In this document: one piece after another, positions 36,985 to 46,528 of the stretch
Position numbering within the stretch: the first letter of the stretch is position 1
How the letters are laid out: the number at the start of each line of letters is the position of its first letter
Assembly (NCBI RefSeq): GCF_001584615.1
Contig: NZ_LQQC01000012.1
Location: forward strand, 62,001-126,000
Source of the DNA: Brevibacterium ravenspurgense
GTDB lineage: Bacteria > Actinomycetota > Actinomycetes > Actinomycetales > Brevibacteriaceae
DNA length: 64,000 nt
Direction of reading: 5' to 3'
Notes under the pieces: model-generated
Database searches by the model: none
The model's input: only the letters and a program-made list of their open reading frames with translations
Told to the model about the DNA's origin: nothing
Program-made: the position numbers and the translations under genes

Positions 36985-38729
36985 GCATTTCGTTTATGTG
37001 CCGGCAGGGTGTAACTCTTCTTCGCGTGCTCGCCGAGCATATGGGAAGCGACCCGGTCTTCTTCGGTGTGCAGGTGTCGCGGCGGTTGCCGCGCACAGTC
37101 TCCAACGCCGTCGGCAGAGGCCTCCGTCGGCTTCCCTCGACCGTGTCCCAGACAGCGGGTCAGTGGCTGATGGGGGACGCTGCCGGAGCAGAGCAGTCGC
37201 TGCGTCGGCAGCTCTCGGCAGACCATCTCAGCGACATCCGAGCACGCGTGTTCGGGGAGTTCGCGCTCAGTCTGCGCATGCGCCGCGAGGCCGGACAATT
37301 CGCCGATCGGATACGCAGAGGCCGCAGGGCCAGAAACCTGCGCGCCCGCATTGAATGGCAGGCCGGACGCATGACCGAAGCGATCGGTCTTGCCGAAGAA
37401 GAGCGTCTGCAGTCTCGCCTTAAAGGAGAAGCGCAGGTCTTCCAGCCGGGATGGCGCCCTACCCTGCCGCAGAAGCTGCCGGAGATCCGCAGTCCGAAGG
37501 CCGACGTGCTCTTCGCGCTGACGAACTCGCTGCCGCACACCCAGTCGGGGTACACACTGCGATCGCACGCAGTGCTCACTTCGCTTCAGCGCCGTGGTCT
37601 GAGGGTGATTGGAGCCACTCGGACCGGGTACCCGGTGTCGGTCGGTCGCTTTTCATGGTCCGACCGCGACTGGATCGACGATATCGCCTACCTGCGCGAC
37701 ATCCCTTGGAATCAGGGGCGCACGATGGCTCAACGACTGAGCAAGCAAGCGGAATTCACTGCCGCACTTGCCGCTGCCAGCGGTACGCAGGTCATCCACA
37801 CGACCTCGCACTTCGTAAACGGAGTTGCTGCGGCAGCCGCCGCCCGGAAGCTGAAACTGCCGTGGGTATATGAGGTCAGAGGGCTGCTCGAGGAGACGTG
37901 GGCCGCCTCGGCTGGTTTACCAGAGGAGCGTAAAGACGCTCGGCAGAGCGAACGCTATCGGCTCTTCCGAGCACGCGAAACGGAGATTGCCCTTCAGGCA
38001 AACCGGGTCGTCACCCTCGGGAGCACAATGGCCGCCGAACTGGTCAGCCGCGGAATCCCGCGGGAACGCATTCTGGTTGCGCCGAACGCGGTGAGCAGTG
38101 AAGTGCTGCGCCGGGACGCTGACCGGCCGCCTAGCGCTGTCCGCGCGGAGAACGGACTGCCCGCCGGCGGAGTGTGGGTGGGCACAGCGGCATCGATCGT
38201 CGGATACGAAGGGCTCGACACTCTCATCGACGCGGTCGCCGAGGCCAGGCGTGCCGGAACCGATTTGCGGGTGATGATCGTCGGTGATGGAGTCGAGCTG
38301 CCGGCTCTGCGGCAGCGTGCCGCATCGCTGGGAGACGCAGCCGTCTTGACAGGGCGCGTAGCCCAGCAGCAAGCTCACGAGCTCGTCACCGCGCTCGACA
38401 TCTTTGCGGTGCCGCGGCGTGACGATCCGGTTTGCTCCCTCGTTACGCCGCTGAAGCCGGTTGAGGCTGCTGGCCTCGCCCGCCCCGTGGTGCTCAGCGA
38501 CCTTCCCGCACTGACCGAAGCGCTGCCCGCAGAAGCACACACGGCGGTCGCTCCCGGGGATGTGACCCGCTGGGCTGAGGTGCTGTCGCGCTTGGCAGAG
38601 GATGAACAGACACGCAGGGACATGGGTCGCATCGGCCGCCGATTCGTAGAGCAACATCGCACATGGGATGCTGTAGGGCGTGCCTATACTGACATGTACC
38701 GTGAACTCGGGGTAGGAGGCTTGACGTGA
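36981..38729 (+). CDS. Glycosyltransferase family 4 with N-terminal extension
   Basis: A 582-aa protein starting at the ATG that overlaps the previous stop. The first ~175 residues are Arg/Ala-rich and helical with no domain I recognise. The GT4 part runs from ~180 to the end: GYTLRSHAVLTSLQRRG, YEVRGLLEETW, VTLGSTMAAELVSRGIP with APNAV, IVGYEGLDTLIDA, and a donor-site segment KPVEAAGLARPVVLSD. Ends 4 bp inside the exporter permease gene (GTGA). Acceptor unknown. Confidence 0.85.
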   Translation: MSISFMCRQGVTLLRVLAEHMGSDPVFFGVQVSRRLPRTVSNAVGRGLRRLPSTVSQTAGQWLMGDAAGAEQSLRRQLSADHLSDIRARVFGEFALSLRMRREAGQFADRIRRGRRARNLRARIEWQAGRMTEAIGLAEEERLQSRLKGEAQVFQPGWRPTLPQKLPEIRSPKADVLFALTNSLPHTQSGYTLRSHAVLTSLQRRGLRVIGATRTGYPVSVGRFSWSDRDWIDDIAYLRDIPWNQGRTMAQRLSKQAEFTAALAAASGTQVIHTTSHFVNGVAAAAAARKLKLPWVYEVRGLLEETWAASAGLPEERKDARQSERYRLFRARETEIALQANRVVTLGSTMAAELVSRGIPRERILVAPNAVSSEVLRRDADRPPSAVRAENGLPAGGVWVGTAASIVGYEGLDTLIDAVAEARRAGTDLRVMIVGDGVELPALRQRAASLGDAAVLTGRVAQQQAHELVTALDIFAVPRRDDPVCSLVTPLKPVEAAGLARPVVLSDLPALTEALPAEAHTAVAPGDVTRWAEVLSRLAEDEQTRRDMGRIGRRFVEQHRTWDAVGRAYTDMYRELGVGGLT

Positions 38730-39616
38730 CGAAGTCGCTCTCCGCAGAAGCTGCTGCTCCGCCTTGGCGCAGTCCCATCACCGTTCCGTCATGGACGCTG
38801 AGCGAAGTGGGCAAGCGCGCTCCGCTGGGGACCTATTTCGGCCAGCTGTGGCAGCGCCGGCATTTCATTCTTGCGGAATCGCGCGCCAAGGTTGCCGGCG
38901 GTGCCCGACGCAACGTCCTCGGCAGTGTCTGGTTGCTGCTCAGCCCGCTGCTCAATGGACTGGGCTTCTTCCTCATCTTCGGATACGTGCTCAACACTTC
39001 ACGCGGTATCGAGAACTTCATAGGCTTCCTGATTATCGGCGTGTTCTTCTTCCAGTTCACCATGCGCTCCGTCACTCAGGGGGCAAAGGCGATCCAAAGT
39101 GGGCAGTCGATGATCCGTGCGTTCAGCTTTCCGCGTGCTTCCCTGCCGATCGCCGTCATCGTGCGTGAGACAATGAACTTTGTTCCGACCTTCGTCGTCA
39201 TGCTGGTGATCATCCTCGCTTTCCCACCAGCCGAGACCATCACGTGGCGAGTAGTGCTCGTTGTTCCCTGCTTTATCATGCAGATCTGCTTCGCCCAGGG
39301 ATGCGCCTTCATTGCAGCACGCCTGTGTCACCAGGTACCGGACTTCATCAACGTCATCCAGGTGGCTGCCCGCTTCTGGCTCTACGCTTCCGGTGTGTTC
39401 TTCTCAGTCGACAGGTTCGTGGACACGCCCGTGCTGGCTGCGATCATGAAGATCAACCCGATGTACTCCTATCTTCAGATCGTGCGGAATTCCCTCCTCT
39501 ACGGGCTCGATTCCCCCGCGTGGATGTGGATGCTCGTTTTCGGCTGGGGTATCGCGGCCCTCATTTTGGGCTTCTTGTACTTCTACTTCGGAGAGGAGAA
39601 GTATGGGCAGCCTTGA
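38726..39616 (+). CDS. Polysaccharide ABC exporter permease (TagG/Wzm type)
   Basis: A 296-aa permease, GTG start overlapping the preceding stop. After a ~65-residue cytoplasmic N-terminus (RAKVAGGARRNVLGSVWLLLSPLLNG is the amphipathic entry) there are about six helices, the ABC-2 layout of teichoic-acid and O-antigen exporters. It is followed by its ATPase with a 14-bp overlap. Flips or exports the lipid-linked polymer made by this locus. Confidence 0.88.
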   Translation: MTKSLSAEAAAPPWRSPITVPSWTLSEVGKRAPLGTYFGQLWQRRHFILAESRAKVAGGARRNVLGSVWLLLSPLLNGLGFFLIFGYVLNTSRGIENFIGFLIIGVFFFQFTMRSVTQGAKAIQSGQSMIRAFSFPRASLPIAVIVRETMNFVPTFVVMLVIILAFPPAETITWRVVLVVPCFIMQICFAQGCAFIAARLCHQVPDFINVIQVAARFWLYASGVFFSVDRFVDTPVLAAIMKINPMYSYLQIVRNSLLYGLDSPAWMWMLVFGWGIAALILGFLYFYFGEEKYGQP

Positions 39617-40574
39617 GTCCCGTGGGCGTCATGCGGCAGTTGTGGTGGATGATGTGCACATCAGCTATTCCGTGCCGGTGAGCAACCAGTGCGGGCGCCT
39701 TGCACGAGTGCAACAGAAGATTCTCGGAAGCGGTCGAAAACAGAAGGTTCATGCCCTCCGCGGTGTCAGTTTGGTTGCCCGCAAAGGCGAATTCATTGGT
39801 CTGATCGGTGCCAACGGCTCCGGGAAGTCGACCCTGCTGCGGCTGATTGCCGGTGTAGAAAGACCGGACGAAGGCCAGATCCTTGCCCGAAGCCAACCTA
39901 CGCTGCTCGGGGTCAACGCAGCTCTGCAACCGGCGCTCTCAGGCGCAGACAACGTGCGCCTCGGTTGCCTTGCGATGGGCATGACACCGCAACAGGCAGA
40001 GGCCGTCTTCGACGAAGTCGTTGAGCTCTCCGCTCTGGAAGACTCGATCTATCGACCAATGGGCTCCTACTCTTCGGGTATGGCGGCCCGTCTGCGATTC
40101 GCCATCGCGGTTGCAAACCGACCGTCGATCTTGCTCATCGACGAAGCGCTGTCAACCGGTGACGCAACTTTCGCGCAGCGCAGCTCCGAGGCGATGGATC
40201 AGATGCTCGAGAACGCCGGGACAGTCTTCCTCGTCAATCACGCAGCGAAGGTGATTCAAGAAATGTGCTCGCGTGCCATCTGGCTGCACGAGGGGCAGAT
40301 CATTATGGACGGTCCGGCTGACGAGGTGGCGGAGAAGTACCGCTGGTGGGCGTGGAATATTGCCAAAGGTGAAGACGAAACCGCCGAACGACTTCTGGAA
40401 AAGGCCATCGCAGAAGGTGACCCGGAGGTCGTTGAGGTGCTCCAGGATGCACCGATGGAAATGCTGCAACCACGTCATTTCTCAGGTGTGAAAAGGTTCC
40501 GCCCTAGTCGGCATGTGCGGGATGAAGAAGGCCATAGGTCAGTCTCCGTACCAGAGCGTGCCACGCGGAGCTGA
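39603..40574 (+). CDS. Polysaccharide ABC exporter ATPase (TagH/Wzt type)
   Basis: A 323-aa ATPase: Walker A GANGSGKST near 65-73, the YSSGM signature typical of TagH/Wzt exporters, Walker B ILLIDEALSTGD and an H-loop reading NHAAKV. About 75 residues follow the ATPase core, too short for a full Wzt carbohydrate-binding domain. The ATPase at 54790 is a paralogue. Ends 9 bp before the DUF6270 gene. Confidence 0.9.
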   Translation: MGSLESRGRHAAVVVDDVHISYSVPVSNQCGRLARVQQKILGSGRKQKVHALRGVSLVARKGEFIGLIGANGSGKSTLLRLIAGVERPDEGQILARSQPTLLGVNAALQPALSGADNVRLGCLAMGMTPQQAEAVFDEVVELSALEDSIYRPMGSYSSGMAARLRFAIAVANRPSILLIDEALSTGDATFAQRSSEAMDQMLENAGTVFLVNHAAKVIQEMCSRAIWLHEGQIIMDGPADEVAEKYRWWAWNIAKGEDETAERLLEKAIAEGDPEVVEVLQDAPMEMLQPRHFSGVKRFRPSRHVRDEEGHRSVSVPERATRS

Positions 40575-40583
40575 AAGCGGAAC

Positions 40584-41471
40584 ATGGAGGACACGGAACA
40601 GCTGCAGGTTGCGGTATTCGGATCGTGTGTCAGCAGAGACACGTGCGAGTATCTGCCCTCTGCCGATGTCGCACCGTACGTGGCACGGCAGTCTGCAATA
40701 GTGCACTTGAATCCGGCCGGTGCCCGTCGCTGGTCCGATGAAGCACTCAACTCTGCGTTCCAAGCCAAAATGTTCAACGGTGACATGGAAGCTGACGCTG
40801 TAGAGCGGCTGCTGGAAGCCGAACCTGATGTACTGCTCATCGATTTGGTCGACGAACGGCGCGGAGTGTGGGTTTTTCCCGACGGCACCTACCTGACCAA
40901 TTCGGTTGAGGCCTTCCGCACGGGGGTGGATGATTGGGCGCCCAGAGAAGGCGGCCGCCTCATCCCATTCGGCTCTGATGAGCATTTCCGCCTCTGGTCA
41001 GCGGGCTTCGCGTCGGTGATGCGACGACTCCAGGCCGAAAGCTCGGCTTTGACGTTCTTCATTGATCTCGATTGGGCTGAACTCATCGACGACGTTAACC
41101 CGTCACACGGCTTAGTCGCCTTTGGCGGGCGAGCCGTTCGCCGACTCCGGCGCGGGCTGCGCACGGCGCTGCGTGATGTGCGCGAGGGAGACTACAGGGC
41201 GATGCTCCGCGACCTGTGTGTTCCACCCGCGACGGAACGGGAAAAGCTGCGGCGCGAGGCTCGGCGGGCGAACCGGCAGTTCCGACGGTATCGACAATTC
41301 GCACAGTCTCGCATTGACGGAGTGCATATCAGGCGACAGGCAGATGATCTGCGGATGTCGACTGCGAATCAGTGGGGAACCGCTCCCTATCACTACAGAG
41401 CCGCTGACTATCAATCTATTGCAGACGAGATCGTGAACTCAATCGAAAGGAAGAAGGGTGGATTTCTGTGA
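40584..41471 (+). CDS. DUF6270 family protein, SGNH-hydrolase-like
   Basis: A 295-aa protein beginning with VAVFGSCVSRDTCEYL, the GSCxSRD block of DUF6270, in which the Ser corresponds to the SGNH nucleophile. No signal peptide is present. Its position between the exporter and wecB suggests it acts on the glycan or its precursor, perhaps as an acyl or other group transferase, but this is only contextual. Ends in a 4-bp overlap with wecB. Confidence 0.7.
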   Translation: MEDTEQLQVAVFGSCVSRDTCEYLPSADVAPYVARQSAIVHLNPAGARRWSDEALNSAFQAKMFNGDMEADAVERLLEAEPDVLLIDLVDERRGVWVFPDGTYLTNSVEAFRTGVDDWAPREGGRLIPFGSDEHFRLWSAGFASVMRRLQAESSALTFFIDLDWAELIDDVNPSHGLVAFGGRAVRRLRRGLRTALRDVREGDYRAMLRDLCVPPATEREKLRREARRANRQFRRYRQFAQSRIDGVHIRRQADDLRMSTANQWGTAPYHYRAADYQSIADEIVNSIERKKGGFL

Positions 41472-42601
41472 TTGATCAGAGAATCCCGGTCATGGTCGTA
41501 TATGGAACTCGACCGGAAGCCATCAAAGTTGCTCCGGTCATCCGGGTGTTGGAAGCCTCTGAGCAGCTGCGTCCGATCTCGGTCGTCACAGCACAGCATC
41601 GTGAGATGCTCGACCAGGTGAACCGCGTCTTCGGCATCACCCCTGATGTTGATCTAAACCTCATGCGTGCCGGCCAGACGCTGAATGAGATCGCTGCTGG
41701 TGTTATCGCGAAGATGGATGCCGTCTATGCTGAGCATCGACCTGCCGCTGTCCTGGTGCAGGGTGATACCACAACGGTGATGGGCGCGGCCGTTGCAGCA
41801 TTCAACCGCGAGATACCCGTGGTCCACCTGGAGGCGGGCCTGCGCAGCGGTAACATTATGTCTCCGTTCCCGGAGGAGGCGAATAGGAAGCTTGTATCGC
41901 AGATCGCTCGACTGCACCTTGCGCCGACAGAAAAGTCGAAGAACAACCTGCTGGCTGAGGGAATCGCGTCCGACAGCATCGTCATGACCGGCAACACCGT
42001 GATCGATGCGCTGCAGTGGGCAGTCAAGCAGCCCGCTGAGTTCTCTGAGGCAGCGGTGACTGAGCTCTACGACTCGTCCCGCCGTGTTGTGCTCCTGACC
42101 GCTCACCGCAGAGAGAACCTCGGAGAGGGAGTTAACAACATCGGGGCCGCTGTCAGCGCAATAGCCCGCAAACACCCAGACGTGTCCATTGTGTGGCCAG
42201 CGCATCGGAATCCGGCAGTCCGCGGGGCCATCGAACCCCATATCCGCGGTCTCGACAACGTTCTCATGATCGAGCCCGTGGGTTACGGCGAGTTCTCGCA
42301 CTTGATCGCCCGTTCGCATGTGGTCTTGACCGATTCGGGTGGTCTTCAGGAAGAAGCGCCGACCCTGGGCAAACCGGTTCTCGTGATGCGTGAGAATACG
42401 GAGCGTCCCGAAGCCGTCGAGGCGGGCACGGCGCGGCTCATCGGCACCGAACCCGATCGGATTGAATCCGAGGTTAACCGTCTGCTCGAAGACGCCGATG
42501 CCTACCGGGAGATGTCGGAGGCGATTAATCCCTTCGGCGACGGCACAGCTGCGAAGCAGAGCGTCGTGGCGATCAAAAAGATGCTCACCTCAGCGGGGTA
42601 G
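41468..42601 (+). CDS. wecB: UDP-N-acetylglucosamine 2-epimerase (non-hydrolysing)
   Basis: A 377-aa GT-B-fold epimerase converting UDP-GlcNAc to UDP-ManNAc. Recognised by VVYGTRPEAIK, QHREMLDQV, VQGDTTTVMGA, HLEAGLRSG, EEANRKL, TAHRRENLG and DSGGLQEEAP with MRENTERPEA. Start is GTG at the 4-bp overlap with the DUF6270 gene. With wecC it should supply UDP-ManNAcA, so the polymer is predicted to contain that sugar, provided wecC is functional. Confidence 0.95.
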   Translation: MIDQRIPVMVVYGTRPEAIKVAPVIRVLEASEQLRPISVVTAQHREMLDQVNRVFGITPDVDLNLMRAGQTLNEIAAGVIAKMDAVYAEHRPAAVLVQGDTTTVMGAAVAAFNREIPVVHLEAGLRSGNIMSPFPEEANRKLVSQIARLHLAPTEKSKNNLLAEGIASDSIVMTGNTVIDALQWAVKQPAEFSEAAVTELYDSSRRVVLLTAHRRENLGEGVNNIGAAVSAIARKHPDVSIVWPAHRNPAVRGAIEPHIRGLDNVLMIEPVGYGEFSHLIARSHVVLTDSGGLQEEAPTLGKPVLVMRENTERPEAVEAGTARLIGTEPDRIESEVNRLLEDADAYREMSEAINPFGDGTAAKQSVVAIKKMLTSAG

Positions 42602-43717
42602 GAAGCAGGCTGACGGCTCGTCTATCGGTGTCAGGTTTACCACACTGGACCATTATCCGGTGCCTGAGTCGTGCCACGTGGCCGACCTCGAGCGAAACCC
42701 GGCGGAACTCAGGCGCTGGTACTGCACCAGGACCTGTAGAGTCCCGGGTCCGCTCCTGCCTCAATTAAGAACGGAGCCCAGAAAGCGCTATGTCGAGTTC
42801 GAGGAGGGCGGTCTGTTAGATCGTTGCAATGGTCCGGTTGGAGTCCTGCTCGCTGCAACGCGCATGCGCACCGATCCGTCGCCGACGAAGGCGTCGGCGC
42901 ATGCTCTCACCATTGACGGTTAGGTCGGCTGTTCGGCACCGATCGTTCGATTGACCGTGCCAAGGGTGGAGTCAGCACATCAGAGCCCGTCGAGGTTGCC
43001 AAAACAAGAGGGTTGTATTAATTTTCGGCGACGAATCCCGCCTGAACCGAACGGCGACCGCAACTACGACGTGTCGACGTTACCGCAGACGGGTCGGAGC
43101 GGCGGACACAGTCCTACAAATGAGAGCACCTTTCTTTCATGCCCGCTAACCGGCCCGAAGAGCTTGACAGCTTCCGCCTAGAGATCTGTTCGTGAAAGTG
43201 CCTGGGTAGGAGGTGGGCAGCCACCATCAGTCTGCTCAACGGGTTCATTGATCAAGTAGGAGCACAGGTAGCATCGATATTCGACACTGCATGTGAGTGG
43301 TGGCGCAACTGGCGTTCGGGCGATAACGGTCGAGCGTGCAGGGAAAGAGTGGTTTGCCGCAGGGGCGGCAGGGGCTCACATAGTCGCGTTGTGGTCTCGG
43401 GTGCGGCGAATATCATTTGAAGTTAGCCCATGGTCATCGACCCTGAAGATGTGACAACGATCACCGTCAAGGTTAACCGATGGGGCTGCTTCGGTCCTCT
43501 AGCGGGGTAGTCGTTGGAACGACTTGGTTTCAGCAACGCGAGTTGTCTGGGCTGGTAAACGACTGTTGACGAATGGGCTCGCGCCTACTATGAGGAACTA
43601 GCTCTATCATTATTCGGAAAGACTCTGAAGACTGTATGCCGTCAGAAGTCAGGCAGCCGCCATCGACGATTCAGAGGTCAACAGCTCCCAATACCTTTGG
43701 AACGAGTAGGACAATCA
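42602..43717. other. 1.1-kb gap without a recognisable gene
   Basis: No reading frame on either strand here has a plausible start, ribosome-binding site and protein-like sequence; the longest is an extension of an overlapping wecB frame. A hairpin CGCCGAC / GTCGGCG at 42880-42899 is a weak candidate terminator for the wecB operon. Composition is somewhat less GC-rich than the genes on both sides. The region must include the promoter for the LCP gene. It may be decayed coding DNA. Confidence 0.6.
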
Positions 43718-44761
43718 ATGACGCAAGAAATGTCGAACGATATTTTTGAGGATGCTCCGGAGCGCCGCCAGCGGCCTCGACGCAAGCCTCGCCGAACCGG
43801 CAGGAAGATTCTCTTCGGGCTCCTCGTCCTCGTTCTCGTTGTTGTCGCCGGCATCGGCGGCTACGCCTGGTACGTCGGTCGGACCTTCGACAAGAACGCC
43901 AACAGCTTGACTGACGAGCAGGTCTTCGGCAAGAAGACGCCCCCGCCGGTCGACGGTGGCGCCATGAACATCCTGATCCTCGGCGCCGACGAACCCATGA
44001 ACCAGGCGGACTTCGAGAACTCGCGTGGTCTGCGCTCAGACAGCATCATGGTCGGTCACGTTCCAGCAGACCGCTCCAGCATGCAGTTCATGTCAATCCC
44101 GCGTGACTCCTGGGTCGATATCGAGGGCCACGGCAAAGCGAAAATCAACGCTGCCCTGTCCTACGGAGGCCTGCCGCTGGCAGTCAGCACCATCGAAGAG
44201 TTCATCGGTGCGCCGATCCACCACGTTGCGATGATCGACTTCGAAGGCTTCAAACTGCTCACAGACTCAGTGGGCGGCGTCGACGTCCAATCACCAAAGG
44301 CATTTTCAAGCGGTGGTCACAGCTTCACCGAGGGAACGAACCACCTCAACGGTGAACAAGCGCTGGCTTTCGTGCGCGCACGCAAACCATTCGCTGACGG
44401 CGACTTCCAACGCGCCCGCAACCAGCAGGAATTCATGTCCTCCCTGTTCGGCAAGCTCCTCACCGCCGATACGCTGTCCAACCCGAACAAAGTCACCGGC
44501 ATGATCCGTGACTTCTCGCCGTACATGTACCTGGATTCAGGCCTGCGCTCGTCTTCGATCTCTCGGTACGCGCTGTCGATGCGCGATATCCGCAGCGACG
44601 ACATCGACTTCTTCACCGCACCGACCGCGGGTGTCGGCCGATCATCAGACGGCCAATCAATCATCAACGTCGACGAAGAAGAACTCGAAAACGTCCGCAA
44701 GGCCTTCAAAGACGACACCGTAGAGGACTACGCGGCGAACGCCGACCAACAGCACCCGTGA
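43718..44761 (+). CDS. LytR-CpsA-Psr (LCP) family glycopolymer ligase
   Basis: A 347-aa membrane protein from ATG 43718 (a TTG at 43697 is also in frame). A basic cytoplasmic N-terminus (RPRRKPRRTGRK) precedes one helix at about 30-52. The LCP domain shows NILILGADE, RSDSIMVGHV, SIPRDSWVDI, KINAALSYGG, DFEGFKLLTDSVGGVDV and AFVRARK, covering the conserved Asp/Arg residues that bind the polyprenyl pyrophosphate. LCP enzymes attach teichoic acids, capsules or arabinogalactan to peptidoglycan; this one probably anchors the polymer of the adjacent locus. Confidence 0.92.
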   Translation: MTQEMSNDIFEDAPERRQRPRRKPRRTGRKILFGLLVLVLVVVAGIGGYAWYVGRTFDKNANSLTDEQVFGKKTPPPVDGGAMNILILGADEPMNQADFENSRGLRSDSIMVGHVPADRSSMQFMSIPRDSWVDIEGHGKAKINAALSYGGLPLAVSTIEEFIGAPIHHVAMIDFEGFKLLTDSVGGVDVQSPKAFSSGGHSFTEGTNHLNGEQALAFVRARKPFADGDFQRARNQQEFMSSLFGKLLTADTLSNPNKVTGMIRDFSPYMYLDSGLRSSSISRYALSMRDIRSDDIDFFTAPTAGVGRSSDGQSIINVDEEELENVRKAFKDDTVEDYAANADQQHP

Positions 44762-46323
44762 CAACCTCACCTAAGACCCGAATCTTCAGAGCTGGAATCG
44801 CCTCAGCGCTTGCCGTCACCCTCCTCGTTTCGGGCTGTACCAACGGGAAGACGCGCAGCGGCTCAGAAACAACGAGTCAGGAAAACACGGCCAAGACGGC
44901 CGCGCCCTTTGTGCAGGATCTCGACTCTGATGCGCCCAGCCCCGCACCAGTGGGCGTGGACGTCAGTGAGAATCCCGCGAACACGACGCTGTCAGCTGAC
45001 AACATCGGCATTTCCTTCGAAGCTACGGACCTGACCGATCCACGATGGGACCCGGACGCGGGGAACCTCGATGAGGTGCTGGCTGCACTCGGCAGCCCCG
45101 GCCTGCGATTCGGAGGCAACCAGCTGGACCGCGGCATGTTCTGGACCTCGTCGGGGGAGCGGCCGCCAGATGGCAAAATCGCCGTGACTCCAGAGGACCT
45201 CAACCGCGTTGCGCGCACGGTCGAAAAGGTCGGCGCGAGTGTGACACTCGGCATCCCCCTGGGAGACTATGACCCAGAGCGCGGCGCCGACATGGTCGCC
45301 CACGCGAAGAAAGCCTTCGGTGCCCACCTGCTGGCAGTGTCGATTGGGAACGAACCCAACGGATTCACCGCCGACCACCGCGAGGGACTTAAGATCCGCG
45401 ACGCCGCAGAGTGGGACGAAGGTGCCTACCTCAAACAAGTCAAGGCATACCGCTCAGCCATCCAACAGCGCGTCGGCGACGATGTCCGGCTCGTGGGCCC
45501 CGGCGTGGCCGAAGGCTCATGGATGACGGCGTTCCTGGACGCCGGATTCGACGAAACCGCAGCCTTGAGCCAGCACTGGTACGCCACCTACGAATGCACA
45601 TCGGACAAGGTCCCCGGGCGCGGGCCCGAATGGGAGAACCTTGTCAGCCCGCTGGTCCACGACAGCGCCGAACGCCTCCTGTCGATCGGCCTGGACAAAG
45701 CCGAGGCCGCCGAAATTCCCCTGTGGGTCGAGGAGACCGGGCCCACCAGCTGCCCGGGAACCAACGACACGTCCCGCACCCACGCCTCGGCGCTGTGGAC
45801 TGTCGACTACGTGCTCCACGCCGCCGAAATGGGTGTCGAGCGAATGAACATGCACTCTATGCTCGGCGCCTGCAAGGGCGGAGCGCCGATGTCCGTGGTC
45901 TGCTCAGCAGAAGGCACCGGAGAAGACGGTGACGGGGAAGTGCTGACCCAGCCGAACTTCCAGGGCCTGCGGTTGGCCGAAATCGGTGTGGGCGGAACGT
46001 TCCACGATGTCGCGGTCTCCGGCAAGGAGGCTTACGCCTACGCCGTGCGCACTGAGGGCTCATTCATTGTCACCATCGTCAACAACGCCGACGCCGCCAA
46101 GTACGGCAGCCGCGAGGTGACCGTCACCGTCCCCGAGGGGTTCACCGCCAAGCGCGCTGCACAGATCCACGCACCTTCAAACGCTGCTCAGAGCAAAACC
46201 CGGTACCGCGAACTAGCCGAATTCGCAGACTCCGGCAGCGGTGTGAAGACCGCCGAAGACGGGCGGCTGGTCATCGACATCGCCCCGAGCACCGCGACGA
46301 CGATCGAGTTCGTGCACGGCTGA
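44758..46323 (+). CDS. Lipoprotein with glycoside hydrolase (clan GH-A-like) domain
   Basis: A 521-aa protein with GTG start overlapping the LCP stop by 4 bp. Signal sequence with lipobox VSGC near residue 23, a short Ser/Thr/Pro linker, then a TIM-barrel-like region: LRFGGNQLDR, SIGNEPNG with candidate acid/base Glu199, and LWVEETGP with candidate nucleophile Glu325 or Glu326, followed by a C-terminal beta domain. The pattern resembles GH79/GH39-type beta-glycosidases, possibly a glucuronidase-like enzyme. Coupling to the LCP gene suggests trimming or remodelling of the surface polymer. Family number not certain. Confidence 0.7.
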   Translation: MTTSPKTRIFRAGIASALAVTLLVSGCTNGKTRSGSETTSQENTAKTAAPFVQDLDSDAPSPAPVGVDVSENPANTTLSADNIGISFEATDLTDPRWDPDAGNLDEVLAALGSPGLRFGGNQLDRGMFWTSSGERPPDGKIAVTPEDLNRVARTVEKVGASVTLGIPLGDYDPERGADMVAHAKKAFGAHLLAVSIGNEPNGFTADHREGLKIRDAAEWDEGAYLKQVKAYRSAIQQRVGDDVRLVGPGVAEGSWMTAFLDAGFDETAALSQHWYATYECTSDKVPGRGPEWENLVSPLVHDSAERLLSIGLDKAEAAEIPLWVEETGPTSCPGTNDTSRTHASALWTVDYVLHAAEMGVERMNMHSMLGACKGGAPMSVVCSAEGTGEDGDGEVLTQPNFQGLRLAEIGVGGTFHDVAVSGKEAYAYAVRTEGSFIVTIVNNADAAKYGSREVTVTVPEGFTAKRAAQIHAPSNAAQSKTRYRELAEFADSGSGVKTAEDGRLVIDIAPSTATTIEFVHG

Positions 46324-46342
46324 GGGACTGAGAAACCACCGC

Positions 46343-46389
46343 AAATACGAGGCGCCGCTCACCGAAAAGGTGAGCGGCGCCTCGTGTTT
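46343..46389. terminator. Dispersed palindromic terminator, copy 3
   Basis: Stem ACGAGGCGCCGCTCACC (17 bp) with loop GAAAA at 46347-46385, flanked by AAAT and GTTT. It ends the LCP/glycosidase operon before the peptide transporter operon, so here it lies between genes on the same strand. Confidence 0.88.
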
Positions 46390-46489
46390 GGGGTTAGGTG
46401 GATCACAAGTCGGCGCAAAGTCTTGCTATCCTTAACGGAACCTGAGCGGCCTGTAAATAAACACTGAATGTGGTCGCTGCATTGGTCTG

Positions 46490-46507
46490 ACCGCCCCACC
46501 GGGCGGT
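46490..46507 (+). other. Leader hairpin before the peptide-binding protein gene
   Basis: ACCGCCC, loop CACC, GGGCGGT lies 21 bases before the ATG at 46529 and just ahead of the AAAGGA ribosome-binding site. It may stabilise the mRNA or modulate translation; no regulator is evident. Confidence 0.4.
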
Positions 46508-46528
46508 TCGCAACGAAAGGATGGCTTC

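Noticed and set aside
42390..42923. Open frame overlapping the end of wecB
   Set aside because: It starts inside wecB in another frame, has no ribosome-binding site and no protein-like pattern.
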